NCBI GenBank assembly: GCA_949288715.1
Contig: CASELH010000002.1
Location: 1-64,000 of the forward strand
Direction: 5' to 3'
DNA: 64,000 nucleotides
From: an uncultured Bacteroides sp.
GTDB lineage: Bacteria > Bacteroidota > Bacteroidia > Bacteroidales > Bacteroidaceae
Both the position numbers and the translations under genes were made by a program. The notes beneath the pieces are model-generated. The model was given only the letters and a program-made list of their open reading frames with translations, was not told the origin of the DNA and made no database searches. Of the stretch, positions 24,307 through 32,318 are shown in pieces. How positions within the stretch are numbered: position 1 is the stretch's first letter; every line of letters begins with the position of its first letter.

Positions 24307-25710
24307 ATGGAAACATTTTTAGACGACAACTTTTTGCTTCACTCCGACGCCGCACGGGAGTTGTATCACGGGCATGCCGAGCGGATGCCTATCATTGATT
24401 ACCATTGCCACCTCGACCCGCGCATGGTGGCCGATGATTATCGCTTTCGCTCTATTACCGAGCTCTGGCTGGGTGGAGACCATTATAAATGGAGGGCAAT
24501 GCGTGCCAATGGTGTGCCTGAATATTACATTACGGGGCAAGCTTCTGATTGGGAGAAGTTTCAGAAATGGGCAGAAACCGTGCCCTACACTATGCGCAAT
24601 CCCTTATTCCATTGGACATGCCTTGAGCTGAAGACAGCCTTTGGCATTGACACCTTGCTTACACCCGACACGGCCCGCGACATCTACGAGGCATGCAATG
24701 AGCTTTTGCGCCAACCCGGATATACAGCCCGGGGCTTTATGCGCCGGTACCGTGTGGAGGCAGTGTGCACTACTGATGACCCTGTGGATACCCTTGAGCA
24801 CCACATCCGCACCCGTGAAAGTGGCTTTGAAATCAAAATGTTGCCTGCTTGGCGTCCTGACAAAGTGATGGCGGTGGAAAATCCTCAAGCATTTCACTCT
24901 TACGTTGGCAAACAGGCTGAGGCGAGCGGGATGGTTATCAATACTTATGACGACTTGCTCACAGCCTTGCGCATCAGGCATCAGTTCTTCCACGAGCAAG
25001 GATGCCGTTTGTCCGACCACGGGCTCGACCGTTTTTATGCCGATGGATATACGGATAGCGAGGTGCGCCGCATCTTCCTCAAAGTCTTTGGCGGAACTGT
25101 CCTTACACCCGAAGAAGCAGGAAAGTTCAAATCTGCTATGCTTATAGAGCTGGCAGAGATGGACTGGGAGAGAGGATGGACTCAGCAATATCACTTCGGT
25201 GCCCTGCGCAATAACCGCACGCAGATGTACCAAAGCTATGGCCCTGATGCGGGATGTGATTCGATAGGCGAATGGCACACTGCCCGCGAGATGTCGGCCT
25301 TCTTCGACACCCTCGACCGCAGGGGACATCTGACCAAGACCATTGTGTACAACCTTAATCCTTCGGCAAGTACCATGGTAGCTGCCATGCTGGGCAATTT
25401 CCAGGACGGAAGTGTACCGGGCAAAATGCAATATGGTGCCGCTTGGTGGTTTCTTGACCAAAAGGACGGCATTGAGCGCCAGCTTAACGTGCTTTCTATG
25501 CAGGGGTTGCTCAGCAGGTTTGTGGGCATGCTTACCGACTCACGCTCATTCCTGTCATATCCCCGGCATGAATACTTCAGGCGCATTCTGTGTAACCTCA
25601 TTGGGGAGGATGTTGAGAATGGAGAGCTTCCTGCTTCGTGGCTTCCGCGCATAGGGGAGATGGTGGAAGATATAGCTTATAATAACGCTAAATCTTACCT
25701 GTCTTTCTAA
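24307..25710 (+). CDS. uxaC: Glucuronate isomerase
   Basis: This enzyme interconverts D-glucuronate/D-fructuronate and D-galacturonate/D-tagaturonate in hexuronate catabolism. The 467-residue protein begins METFLDDNFLLHSDAARELY. It has the amidohydrolase-like metal site IDYHCHLDP near residue 31 and later FLSYPRHEYFRR, which is diagnostic of UxaC. Length matches the family (~470). The start at 24307 was chosen over a TTG three codons upstream. No other hexuronate genes are adjacent, so the gene seems to stand alone. No obvious promoter box was seen. Confidence 0.96.
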   Translation: METFLDDNFLLHSDAARELYHGHAERMPIIDYHCHLDPRMVADDYRFRSITELWLGGDHYKWRAMRANGVPEYYITGQASDWEKFQKWAETVPYTMRNPLFHWTCLELKTAFGIDTLLTPDTARDIYEACNELLRQPGYTARGFMRRYRVEAVCTTDDPVDTLEHHIRTRESGFEIKMLPAWRPDKVMAVENPQAFHSYVGKQAEASGMVINTYDDLLTALRIRHQFFHEQGCRLSDHGLDRFYADGYTDSEVRRIFLKVFGGTVLTPEEAGKFKSAMLIELAEMDWERGWTQQYHFGALRNNRTQMYQSYGPDAGCDSIGEWHTAREMSAFFDTLDRRGHLTKTIVYNLNPSASTMVAAMLGNFQDGSVPGKMQYGAAWWFLDQKDGIERQLNVLSMQGLLSRFVGMLTDSRSFLSYPRHEYFRRILCNLIGEDVENGELPASWLPRIGEMVEDIAYNNAKSYLSF

Positions 25711-25721
25711 AGAATAATGCG

Positions 25722-25729
25722 TATCTTTG
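25722..25729 (+). promoter_or_regulatory. map -7 box (TATCTTTG)
   Basis: TATCTTTG lies 26 bases before the map start and 11 bases past the uxaC stop, giving map its own promoter. A consensus -33 box is not clear. Confidence 0.65.
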
Positions 25730-25755
25730 CGTGCGGTTAATTCCTTATTTTATGC

Positions 25756-26613
25756 ATGATGAAAAGATTTCATAACATGGGGAGGTACACTCCCAAAATG
25801 TACTCTGATGAGGTAGAGCAACAAGTGCAGCACTTCAAGCGCGAGGGCGTGAAATTGCCCCCGCGTTCAGTGTTGCGCACCCCCCAGCAGATAGAGGGTA
25901 TACGCGCCGCGTGTGCCATCAATACAGCTTTGCTCGACTATGTGGCGCAAAACATTCAGGAAGGGATGAGTACGGCCGATATCGACCACTTAGTGTATGC
26001 CTTTACTACCGACCATGATGCCATCCCTGCACCTTTCTTGTATGACGGATTTCCAAAAAGCGTGTGCACCAGCATCAACGATGTGGTGTGTCATGGTATA
26101 CCCAGCCCTAATGAAAAACTCAAGAATGGAGACATCATTAATGTAGACGTGTCTACTATTTACAAGGGATATTTTGCCGATGCCTCACGCATGTTCCTCA
26201 TAGGCAACGTGAGCCCTGAGATGCGCCGCCTTGTGGAGGTGACGCGCGAATGTCGGGATATAGGCGTACGTACTGCCCAGCCGTGGGCGCGCCTCGGCGA
26301 TGTGGGGGCGGCTATACAAGAACATGCCGAGAAGAACGGGTATAGCGTGGTGCGCGACTTATGCGGGCACGGGTGTGGCATCAAGTTTCATGAAGAACCT
26401 GATGTGGAGCATTTCGGACGCCGGGGCACTGGCATGCTCATTGTACCGGGCATGACTTTCACTATCGAGCCCATGATAAACATGGGGAGGTATGAGGTGT
26501 TTGTCGACGAGGCCGATGGGTGGACAGTATGCACAGATGACGGACTCCCCTCTGCCCAATGGGAGAGTATGATACTTATTACTGAAAACGGAAACGAGGT
26601 ACTCACAGAGTAA
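25756..26613 (+). CDS. map: Methionine aminopeptidase type I
   Basis: This metalloprotease removes initiator Met from nascent proteins. The 285 residues carry the pita-bread fold with all metal ligands: D131 and D142 (NVDVS, ADASR), H205 (CGHGCG), E238 (FTIEPM) and E270 (QWESM). The substrate-side H113 lies in VCHGIPS. A ~40-residue N-terminal extension (YTPKMYSDEVEQQVQHFKRE) lacks SEC-C or zinc-finger cysteines. The chromosome probably also has a second map in the ribosomal-protein cluster, as is usual in Bacteroidetes. Either of two adjacent ATGs (25756 or 25759) could start it. Confidence 0.95.
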   Translation: MMKRFHNMGRYTPKMYSDEVEQQVQHFKREGVKLPPRSVLRTPQQIEGIRAACAINTALLDYVAQNIQEGMSTADIDHLVYAFTTDHDAIPAPFLYDGFPKSVCTSINDVVCHGIPSPNEKLKNGDIINVDVSTIYKGYFADASRMFLIGNVSPEMRRLVEVTRECRDIGVRTAQPWARLGDVGAAIQEHAEKNGYSVVRDLCGHGCGIKFHEEPDVEHFGRRGTGMLIVPGMTFTIEPMINMGRYEVFVDEADGWTVCTDDGLPSAQWESMILITENGNEVLTE

Positions 26614-26627
26614 GTACCTCGTTCCGT
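26588..26627. terminator. Bidirectional hairpin between convergent map and lepA
   Basis: ACGGAAACGAGGTACT pairs with AGTACCTCGTTCCGT around a 9-base loop. It overlaps the map stop and lies just beyond the lepA stop at 26641. No long T run follows, so it may work by structure in both directions. Confidence 0.7.
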
Positions 26628-26640
26628 CGGGCAAGAGTGG

Positions 26641-28422
26641 TCAATCCAACTTCAATACGGCGAGGAATGCTTTTTGGGGCACTTCCACGTTTCCTATCTG
26701 TTTCATGCGCTTCTTGCCGCGTTTTTGCTTTTCGAGCAATTTACGTTTACGGCTCACGTCACCTCCGTAGCATTTGGCAGTGACATCCTTGCGCACGGCC
26801 TTGATGGTTTCGCGTGCAATGATTTTTGCACCTATGGCGGCTTGGATGGCTATCTCAAATTGCTGGCGGGGAATAAGTTCTTTCAGCTTTTCGCACATGC
26901 GTCGTCCCAGTTCGTAGGCATTGTCTTGGTGTGTCAGGGTGCTGAGTGCATCCACCGGTTCCCCGTTGAGTAAAATGTCCAATTTGATAAGTTTCGAGGG
27001 ACGGAATCCGTTTGGGTGATAGTCGAACGAGGCATAGCCTTTCGAAATGCTTTTGAGTTTATCGTAGAAGTCAATGACTATTTCCCCCAAAGGTAAATCG
27101 TAGTATATCTCCACACGGTTTCCCGAGATGTATTCCTGTTTCACCAATTCACCCCTTTTGCCCAGGCATAGCGTCATGATGGGGCCGATATAAGTGGTGG
27201 CGGTAATGACGGATGCGCGTATGTAAGGCTCTTCGATGTGGTCAATGAGGGTAGGGTCGGGCATTGAGCCGGGGTTATGTACTTCGGTGACGTGTCCTTG
27301 CTTGTCGTACACCAAATATGATACGTTGGGTACCGTAGTGATAACATTCATGTTGAACTCTCGGTCAAGGCGTTCTTGTACAATTTCCATATGGAGCAAT
27401 CCTAAGAATCCGCATCGGAAACCGAATCCCAAAGCGAGTGAACTTTCTGGTTGGAAGGTGAGTGAGGCATCGTTAAGCTGGAGTTTTTCGAGCGAAGAGC
27501 GCAGGTCTTCAAAATCTTCCGCCTCGATGGGGTATACACCTGCGAATACCATGGGCTTCACTTCCTCAAAGCCGGCAATGGCTTGTTCGCAAGGGCGCGC
27601 AATGTGGGTGATGGTGTCGCCCACCTTTACTTCGCTCGAAGTCTTGATGCCCGAGATGATATAGCCCACATCGCCTGTGCGTAGTTCGGGTCGGGGCATA
27701 AGGTCCATTTTGAGTACGCCAATTTCATCGGCGTCATATTCTTTACCCGTATTGAAGAACTTCACTTTGTCTCCTTTTCGAATCACGCCATTTTCAATCT
27801 TGAAGTAAGCTATGATGCCTCGGAAGGAGTTGAACACGCTATCGAAAATGAGTGCCTGCAAGGGGGCGTTTTCATCGCCCGTAGGGTGGGGTATGCGTTC
27901 TACTACAGCTTCCAGAATCTGCTCTACCCCCATGCCGGTTTTTCCGGATGCACGGATAATTTCTTCACGCTTGCACCCCAGCAGGTCGACTATTTCATCT
28001 TCCACTTCTTCGGGCATGGCGCTGGGCATGTCGCACTTATTGATGACAGGTATTATTTCCAAGTCGTGTTCCAAAGCCATATAGAGGTTGGATATGGTTT
28101 GCGCCTGTACGCCTTGTGTGGCATCTACCACAAGCAATGCCCCCTCACATGCTGCTATGGAGCGTGACACTTCGTAGGAGAAGTCCACGTGTCCCGGCGT
28201 GTCGATGAGGTTGAGCGTGTATTTTTCGCCTTTATGTACGTATTCCATCTGTATGGCATGGCTTTTAATCGTGATGCCCCGCTCCCGTTCAAGCTCCATG
28301 TCGTCAAGCATTTGCCCTTCGGTAATTTGTATGGTGTGGGTGAATTCCAGCAATCGGTCGGCCAAGGTCGACTTTCCGTGATCGATGTGGGCAATGATGC
28401 AGAAGTTGCGTATATTCTTCAT
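26641..28422 (-). CDS. lepA: Elongation factor 4 (LepA)
   Basis: This ribosome-associated GTPase promotes back-translocation or 30S maturation. The 593 residues include G1 [26 protein letters not shown] and NKCD. EF-G-like domains II, III and V follow, and the LepA-specific C-terminal domain ends [20 protein letters not shown]. Length is typical (~600). It is monocistronic and convergent with map, with a -7 box at 28464-28471. Confidence 0.97.
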   Translation of the reverse strand: MKNIRNFCIIAHIDHGKSTLADRLLEFTHTIQITEGQMLDDMELERERGITIKSHAIQMEYVHKGEKYTLNLIDTPGHVDFSYEVSRSIAACEGALLVVDATQGVQAQTISNLYMALEHDLEIIPVINKCDMPSAMPEEVEDEIVDLLGCKREEIIRASGKTGMGVEQILEAVVERIPHPTGDENAPLQALIFDSVFNSFRGIIAYFKIENGVIRKGDKVKFFNTGKEYDADEIGVLKMDLMPRPELRTGDVGYIISGIKTSSEVKVGDTITHIARPCEQAIAGFEEVKPMVFAGVYPIEAEDFEDLRSSLEKLQLNDASLTFQPESSLALGFGFRCGFLGLLHMEIVQERLDREFNMNVITTVPNVSYLVYDKQGHVTEVHNPGSMPDPTLIDHIEEPYIRASVITATTYIGPIMTLCLGKRGELVKQEYISGNRVEIYYDLPLGEIVIDFYDKLKSISKGYASFDYHPNGFRPSKLIKLDILLNGEPVDALSTLTHQDNAYELGRRMCEKLKELIPRQQFEIAIQAAIGAKIIARETIKAVRKDVTAKCYGGDVSRKRKLLEKQKRGKKRMKQIGNVEVPQKAFLAVLKLD

Positions 28423-28463
28423 TTTGTGTGGATTGATAAGCTTTTATTGATGTATAATCTCTG

Positions 28464-28471
28464 CAAAGGTA
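28464..28471 (-). promoter_or_regulatory. lepA -7 box (TACCTTTG)
   Basis: The minus-strand TACCTTTG lies 41 bases upstream of the lepA ATG. Confidence 0.7.
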
Positions 28472-28487
28472 CGAAAAAGGGGACAGA

Positions 28488-28526
28488 TAAAAAAACGCGT
28501 TGGTAACACTTGGCGTGTACCAACGC
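28488..28526 (-). terminator. Intrinsic terminator of the winged-helix gene
   Basis: GCGTTGGTA and TACCAACGC form a stem flanked by T runs on both strands (GTTTTTTT on the minus strand). It follows the minus-strand gene ending at 28559. Confidence 0.85.
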
Positions 28527-28558
28527 ATTTTTTATGGTTTCTTTTCCACCTACGTGGT

Positions 28559-28759
28559 TTACTTCAGGGAGATGAACCAATCGCCTTCTACTTCTTCCGC
28601 GTTGATTTTGTCTTCTCTCAACAACCATCCAAGGCCTAAATACAAATCCTTGTCCACCAGCTTGGTGGCTTTCTTCAGCTGTTTGGCGGGCATACCTTCG
28701 GTACCGTTCAGAGCATTCCAAATTTTGCCAGCTGTTTCGCCTGCTTTTTCTTTTAACAT
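28559..28759 (-). CDS. Winged-helix DUF2582-type protein, 66 aa
   Basis: The small basic protein MLKEKAGETAGKIWNALNGT is predicted to contain helices and a wing. GMPAKQLKKATKLVDKDLYL fits a recognition-helix region and GWLLREDKINAEE precedes a final strand EGDWFISL. This matches the DUF2582 winged-helix family of Bacteroidetes and some archaea, presumed DNA-binding with unknown targets. It has its own -7 box (28858-28865) and terminator, so it is monocistronic with a leader of about 90 bases. Confidence 0.82.
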   Translation of the reverse strand: MLKEKAGETAGKIWNALNGTEGMPAKQLKKATKLVDKDLYLGLGWLLREDKINAEEVEGDWFISLK

Positions 28760-28857
28760 TTTTACTTGCTTTTAAGTTCAACATTCAGACGCCAATGCAT
28801 CTTCCTTTAGAGACTGTCGGTGCAGATTTCGAGGCATGTCGTCTTTGTTTTGCGGCG

Positions 28858-28865
28858 CAAAGTTA
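28858..28865 (-). promoter_or_regulatory. Winged-helix gene -7 box (TAACTTTG)
   Basis: TAACTTTG on the minus strand lies 98 bases upstream of the ATG at 28759. Confidence 0.6.
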
Positions 28866-29098
28866 TATAAATTATCTGGAAATAACCGTATAAAACGAAA
28901 AATATTGTGATTCTTGTGTGGGATTATTCATGCATAGTGTTCCTCTTTTTCCGTCTTTACAGACACAAATCATTAGAGGATGCTCACCATTACTAAGTGT
29001 TTTTGACTTGTAACACAGTACTTTAATAGTTTCACTCATGAAGTTTTCTGGTTTACATCTCAGTTTACATCAGATGGGAAAAACCAACGTATAAACAC
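28866..29098. other. Gene-free AT-rich stretch
   Basis: No open frame, RNA fold or repeat array was found here. The only internal repeat is GTTTACATC occurring twice near 29050-29070. Confidence 0.5.
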
Positions 29099-29131
29099 GA
29101 AAAAAGCGATTATCCTTTTCGGATAACCGCT
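29099..29131 (-). terminator. Terminator of the orphan tRNA-fragment unit
   Basis: On the minus strand GCGGTTATCC and GGATAATCGC pair around GAAAA and are followed by TTTTTT. It lies about 90 bases downstream of the promoter at 29198-29228. Confidence 0.85.
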
Positions 29132-29143
29132 TCATTTTCAAGT

Positions 29144-29180
29144 GATTCGCTTGGGGCTCGAACCCAAGACCCCAACATTT
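29144..29180 (-). pseudogene. 3' fragment of a tRNA-Lys-like gene in an orphan transcription unit
   Basis: On the minus strand the sequence reads AATGTTGGGG, then a T-arm TTGGG-TTCGAGC-CCCAA, then a 3' acceptor strand GCGAATC and discriminator A. This matches the 3' half (anticodon-stem 3' side to acceptor end) of the Bacteroides tRNA-Lys(UUU) as I remember it. The matching 5' acceptor (GATTCGC), D-arm and anticodon are absent. A consensus promoter ends 18 bases upstream and a terminator follows, so a transcript of about 90 nt is expected. It could be a truncated tRNA gene, an integration-site remnant or a small RNA. Confidence 0.6.
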
Positions 29181-29197
29181 TGCCGTTAAGCGGGTGC

Positions 29198-29228
29198 AAA
29201 GATAAAGAGTTTTTTCGGAAGAAGCAAA
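29198..29228 (-). promoter_or_regulatory. Consensus promoter of the orphan tRNA-fragment unit
   Basis: On the minus strand TTTG (29225-29228), exactly 19 bp, then TATCTTTG (29198-29205). This is a perfect match to the Bacteroides consensus, and it is followed by CACCCG as at the tRNA-Cys promoter. Confidence 0.85.
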
Positions 29229-29245
29229 TATCGGGCTTTTTTTCT

Positions 29246-29253
29246 TACCTTTG
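29246..29253 (+). promoter_or_regulatory. ettA -7 box (TACCTTTG)
   Basis: TACCTTTG lies 53 bases before the chosen ettA ATG. Its upstream region overlaps the divergent promoter of the tRNA-fragment unit. Confidence 0.7.
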
Positions 29254-29305
29254 CGCAATGGTTATCCCGCTGGGATTCATTAGTATTCACTCTTTTATAT
29301 GCATT

Positions 29306-31003
29306 ATGGCTACAGTAGACGACAAGAAAATTATCTTTTCAATGGTGGGGCTGAACAAGACGATTCAGCAGAATAACAAGCAGGTTTTGAAGAACATTTA
29401 TCTCTCCTTTTTCTATGGGGCGAAGATTGGCATTATCGGCCTTAACGGGTCTGGTAAGTCCACTTTGCTGAAGATTATAGCGGGGCTCGACCATGCCTAT
29501 CAGGGCGAAGTTGTGTTCTCGCCGGGCTATACGGTGGGGTATTTGGCTCAGGAGCCTTATCTTGACCCTGCAAAGACTGTGAAAGAAATAGTGATGGAGG
29601 GCGTGCAACCCATTGTGGACGCCCTGGCCGAGTATGAAGACATCAACCAGAAGTTCGGATTGCCGGAGTATTATGAGGATGCGGAAAAGATGGACAAGCT
29701 TTTTGCCCGCCAGGCCGAGCTTCAGGACATCATAGATGCCACCGATGCTTGGAATCTGGATAGCCGCCTGGAGCGTGCCATGGATGCTTTGCGTTGTCCG
29801 CCCGAAGACCAGTCGGTGCAATACCTCTCGGGAGGTGAGCGCCGCCGCGTGGCCCTGTGCCGCCTTTTGCTTCAGAAGCCCGACGTGTTGCTGTTGGACG
29901 AGCCGACCAACCACCTCGATGCCGAATCTATCGACTGGCTGGAGCAACACTTGCAGCAGTATGAGGGCACGGTGATTGCCGTGACGCACGACCGTTACTT
30001 CCTCGACCACGTGGCGGGTTGGATTCTTGAGCTGGACCGCGGCGAGGGTATCCCCTGGAAGGGAAACTACTCCAGCTGGCTGGAGCAGAAGACCAAGCGC
30101 ATGGAGATGGAGGAAAAAGTGGCCAGTAAGCGCCGCAAGACGCTGGAGCGCGAGCTGGAGTGGGTGCGCATGGCACCCAAAGCCCGCCAGGCCAAGGGAA
30201 AGGCGCGTTTGAACTCGTATGACAAGCTGCTGAACGAGGATGTGAAGGAGAAGGAGGAGAAGCTGGAAATCTTCATCCCCAACGGTCCGCGCCTGGGCAA
30301 CAAGGTCATCGAGGCCAAGCACGTGGCCAAGGCGTATGGCGACAAGCTGCTGTTCGACGACCTTAACTTCATGCTGCCGCCCAACGGCATTGTGGGCATC
30401 ATCGGGCCAAACGGTGCCGGCAAGACTACGTTGTTCCGCCTCATCATGGGGCTGGAGAAGCCCGACAGCGGCGAGTTTGAGGTGGGCGAAACGGTGAAGC
30501 TGGCCTACGTGGACCAGCAGCACAAGGACATCGACCCCGAGAAGACCGTCTACCAAGTCATCTCCGGCGGTAGCGAGCTTATCCGCATGGGCGGGCGCGA
30601 CATCAACGCGCGGGCCTATCTGAGCCGTTTCAACTTCTCCGGGGCCGACCAGGAAAAGAAGTGCGGCGTACTTTCCGGCGGCGAGCGCAACCGCCTGCAC
30701 TTGGCCATGGCGCTGAAGGAGGAGGGCAATGTGCTCTTGCTGGACGAGCCCACCAACGACATCGACGTGAACACCCTGCGCGCCCTGGAGGAGGGCCTCG
30801 AGGACTTTGCCGGCTGCGCCGTCGTCATCAGCCACGACCGTTGGTTTCTCGACCGCATCTGCACGCACATCTTGGCCTTCGAGGGCGACTCGAACGTGTT
30901 CTTCTTCCAAGGCTCGTACTCCGAGTACGAGGAGAACAAGCTGAAGCGCCTGGGCCGCGAGGAGCCCAAACGCGTGCGTTACCGCAAGCTGATGGCGGAC
31001 TGA
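29306..31003 (+). CDS. ettA: ABC-F protein, energy-dependent translational throttle EttA
   Basis: This 565-residue soluble protein has two ABC domains and no membrane domain. EttA binds the ribosomal E site and gates entry into elongation according to energy charge. Motifs are Walker A GLNGSGKST and GPNGAGKTT, signatures LSGGERRRVALCRLL and LSGGERNRLHLAM, and Walker B VLLLDEPTNHLDAES. The inter-domain linker and arm are present at ~245-320. The start MATVDDKKIIFSMVGLNKTI at 29306 was chosen because the frame upstream crosses the promoter at 29246. Confidence 0.93.
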   Translation: MATVDDKKIIFSMVGLNKTIQQNNKQVLKNIYLSFFYGAKIGIIGLNGSGKSTLLKIIAGLDHAYQGEVVFSPGYTVGYLAQEPYLDPAKTVKEIVMEGVQPIVDALAEYEDINQKFGLPEYYEDAEKMDKLFARQAELQDIIDATDAWNLDSRLERAMDALRCPPEDQSVQYLSGGERRRVALCRLLLQKPDVLLLDEPTNHLDAESIDWLEQHLQQYEGTVIAVTHDRYFLDHVAGWILELDRGEGIPWKGNYSSWLEQKTKRMEMEEKVASKRRKTLERELEWVRMAPKARQAKGKARLNSYDKLLNEDVKEKEEKLEIFIPNGPRLGNKVIEAKHVAKAYGDKLLFDDLNFMLPPNGIVGIIGPNGAGKTTLFRLIMGLEKPDSGEFEVGETVKLAYVDQQHKDIDPEKTVYQVISGGSELIRMGGRDINARAYLSRFNFSGADQEKKCGVLSGGERNRLHLAMALKEEGNVLLLDEPTNDIDVNTLRALEEGLEDFAGCAVVISHDRWFLDRICTHILAFEGDSNVFFFQGSYSEYEENKLKRLGREEPKRVRYRKLMAD

Positions 31004-31029
31004 TCTTGGCCGTCATGTCATCATGATAA

Positions 31030-31184
31030 AAGGAGGTGTGTCAAAACCCTCTGAACGCTTTCTTTTAGGCGCGGATTGCGCGGATTTCACGGATTAAGCT
31101 TATTAAAATCCGCGTTATTCCGCGTAATCCGCGCCTAATATGTAACATTTTGAAAGCGTTCATGGCCTTTTGACACACCTCCTT
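31030..31184 (+). repeat. 155-bp nested palindromic element
   Basis: The outer arms are AAGGAGGTGTGTCAAAA and TTTTGACACACCTCCTT. The next pair is GAACGCTTTC/GAAAGCGTTC. The inner core (31068-31135) pairs GGCGCGGATTGCGCGGATT with AATCCGCGTAATCCGCGCC. The core and its flanks CTTTCTTTT and TAACATT recur in opposite orientation at 60650-60763. It follows the ettA stop and would fold into a very long hairpin, possibly ending transcription. Confidence 0.85.
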
Positions 31185-31190
31185 GCTTTT

Positions 31191-31282
31191 GCGATGAAGT
31201 ATCCATCCCGCTCGCGATGAAGTATCCATCTCGTCCGCGATGGGGTGTCCATCCCACCCGCGATGGGGTGCTCATCTGGTTA
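31191..31282 (+). repeat. 23-bp tandem array, four units
   Basis: Units start at 31191, 31214, 31237 and 31260, each beginning GCGATG(A/G)(A/G)GT, then TCCATC or TCATC. The array runs into the stop codon of the minus-strand nuclease gene (31280). It has the same period class as the arrays at 10.7, 37.1, 40.3, 52.0 and 60.5 kb but an unrelated unit. Confidence 0.9.
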
Positions 31283-32242
31283 GCCTTTAAAATCCCAGTC
31301 GGTTTCGTTGTAAAGGCTTTCCACTTCGTTTTCGATGGCATCGGGCAGGTTGCAGAAGAAGTCAAGTCCGGTTTCCCTCTCCAATTGGTCAACAGAACAA
31401 GCCCTTTCTTTTATAAACTCCACAGGAGCCATGTCTTCGTAGTCAAATCCATAATCATCGCGGTGTTCCACTATAAAGGCTATTGCTTGGTATCTGTTAC
31501 CTTTTTGGGCGAGGATGGCCATGAAATAATACTTGGGACATGCCAGCCCGCGAATGGTAAACCCGCTTTCATCGGTTTTAGGCAGAATGCCATCGTTGCC
31601 ATTTTGAGTTCCGGTAAAATTGATGAGCAGTTGGTCAATGGTTCCACCTTTAGTGACATATAGCTTGTCGAATGAGCCGGAGCGTGCCCATGTTTGTAGC
31701 TGGATTTCAAATGTTGTCCATACTCCGCCATTAAAATCGCTCATCATGGGGCTGAGATTGGTGTAATAAAACGTCTGATTGTTGGCCTCGCGTGAAAAGA
31801 GACGGTCGTTCGAAGCCACCAAGTGTCCTTTGTCAAATCCGTCGCTTTTATGGTCGCTTTCTATCGGGCTTGCCCCGGCCTCAAGTTCAGGGTCTTCGGC
31901 ATAGGGCTCTTCATCCGGACGGTTCACATTGCTCGAACAAGTTTCTGCATCAAAGGAAAAGGCTACCCAAGCTGAATGCTTTTTTGTGCCATCCCATTCA
32001 AGTGCGTAGTTTAAGATATTTTCCCCATCGTAGTCTACCGTATGTTCTATGTATTGGTAGACCGGATTGAGGTGAGGGATGGAGTAATCGGTAGCAAACA
32101 GTTTTCCGGCAATGGGGGAGTTGGCGTTAGCATTGATAGATGCTGGTGGCATCTCCGGTGGATTGCTTGATGAATCGTTTTCGCAAGCCGTCAGCCATAA
32201 AAAAGCGAAGGTGAATAGTGGGAATAAGTTTTTTATTTTCAT
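31280..32242 (-). CDS. Secreted DNA/RNA non-specific endonuclease lipoprotein
   Basis: The 320-residue product begins with a signal peptide and a lipobox ending at C20 (LWLTAC), then a Ser/Asn/Pro-rich linker. The catalytic beta-beta-alpha-metal region has DKGHLVAS with the general base H140, FYYTNLSPM, and FNGGVW with the metal-binding N171. This is the NUC1 family, which cuts single- and double-stranded DNA and RNA; DKGH replaces the usual DRGH, a conservative change. It probably acts at the cell surface. It lies downstream of the TonB receptor and anchor-J lipoprotein genes, separated by a hairpin. Confidence 0.92.
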   Translation of the reverse strand: MKIKNLFPLFTFAFLWLTACENDSSSNPPEMPPASINANANSPIAGKLFATDYSIPHLNPVYQYIEHTVDYDGENILNYALEWDGTKKHSAWVAFSFDAETCSSNVNRPDEEPYAEDPELEAGASPIESDHKSDGFDKGHLVASNDRLFSREANNQTFYYTNLSPMMSDFNGGVWTTFEIQLQTWARSGSFDKLYVTKGGTIDQLLINFTGTQNGNDGILPKTDESGFTIRGLACPKYYFMAILAQKGNRYQAIAFIVEHRDDYGFDYEDMAPVEFIKERACSVDQLERETGLDFFCNLPDAIENEVESLYNETDWDFKG

Positions 32243-32263
32243 ATTAGGTTCTGTTTATAAACA

Positions 32264-32301
32264 AGAATAGGGCGCGCTGTAGGTTTGGCGCACCCTATTC
32301 A
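32264..32301 (-). terminator. Hairpin between the anchor-J lipoprotein and nuclease genes
   Basis: GAATAGGG and CCCTATTC, extended by GCGC pairs, form a stem. The T-rich tract after it on the minus strand is weak (TTGTTTAT), so it may attenuate rather than block transcription into the nuclease gene. Confidence 0.65.
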
Positions 32302-32318
32302 TTGTTAACATATTGGCG

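Noticed and set aside
31135..31392. 85-codon minus-strand frame through the 23-bp array
   Set aside because: It overlaps the nuclease 3' end and the repeats; no family or start signal.
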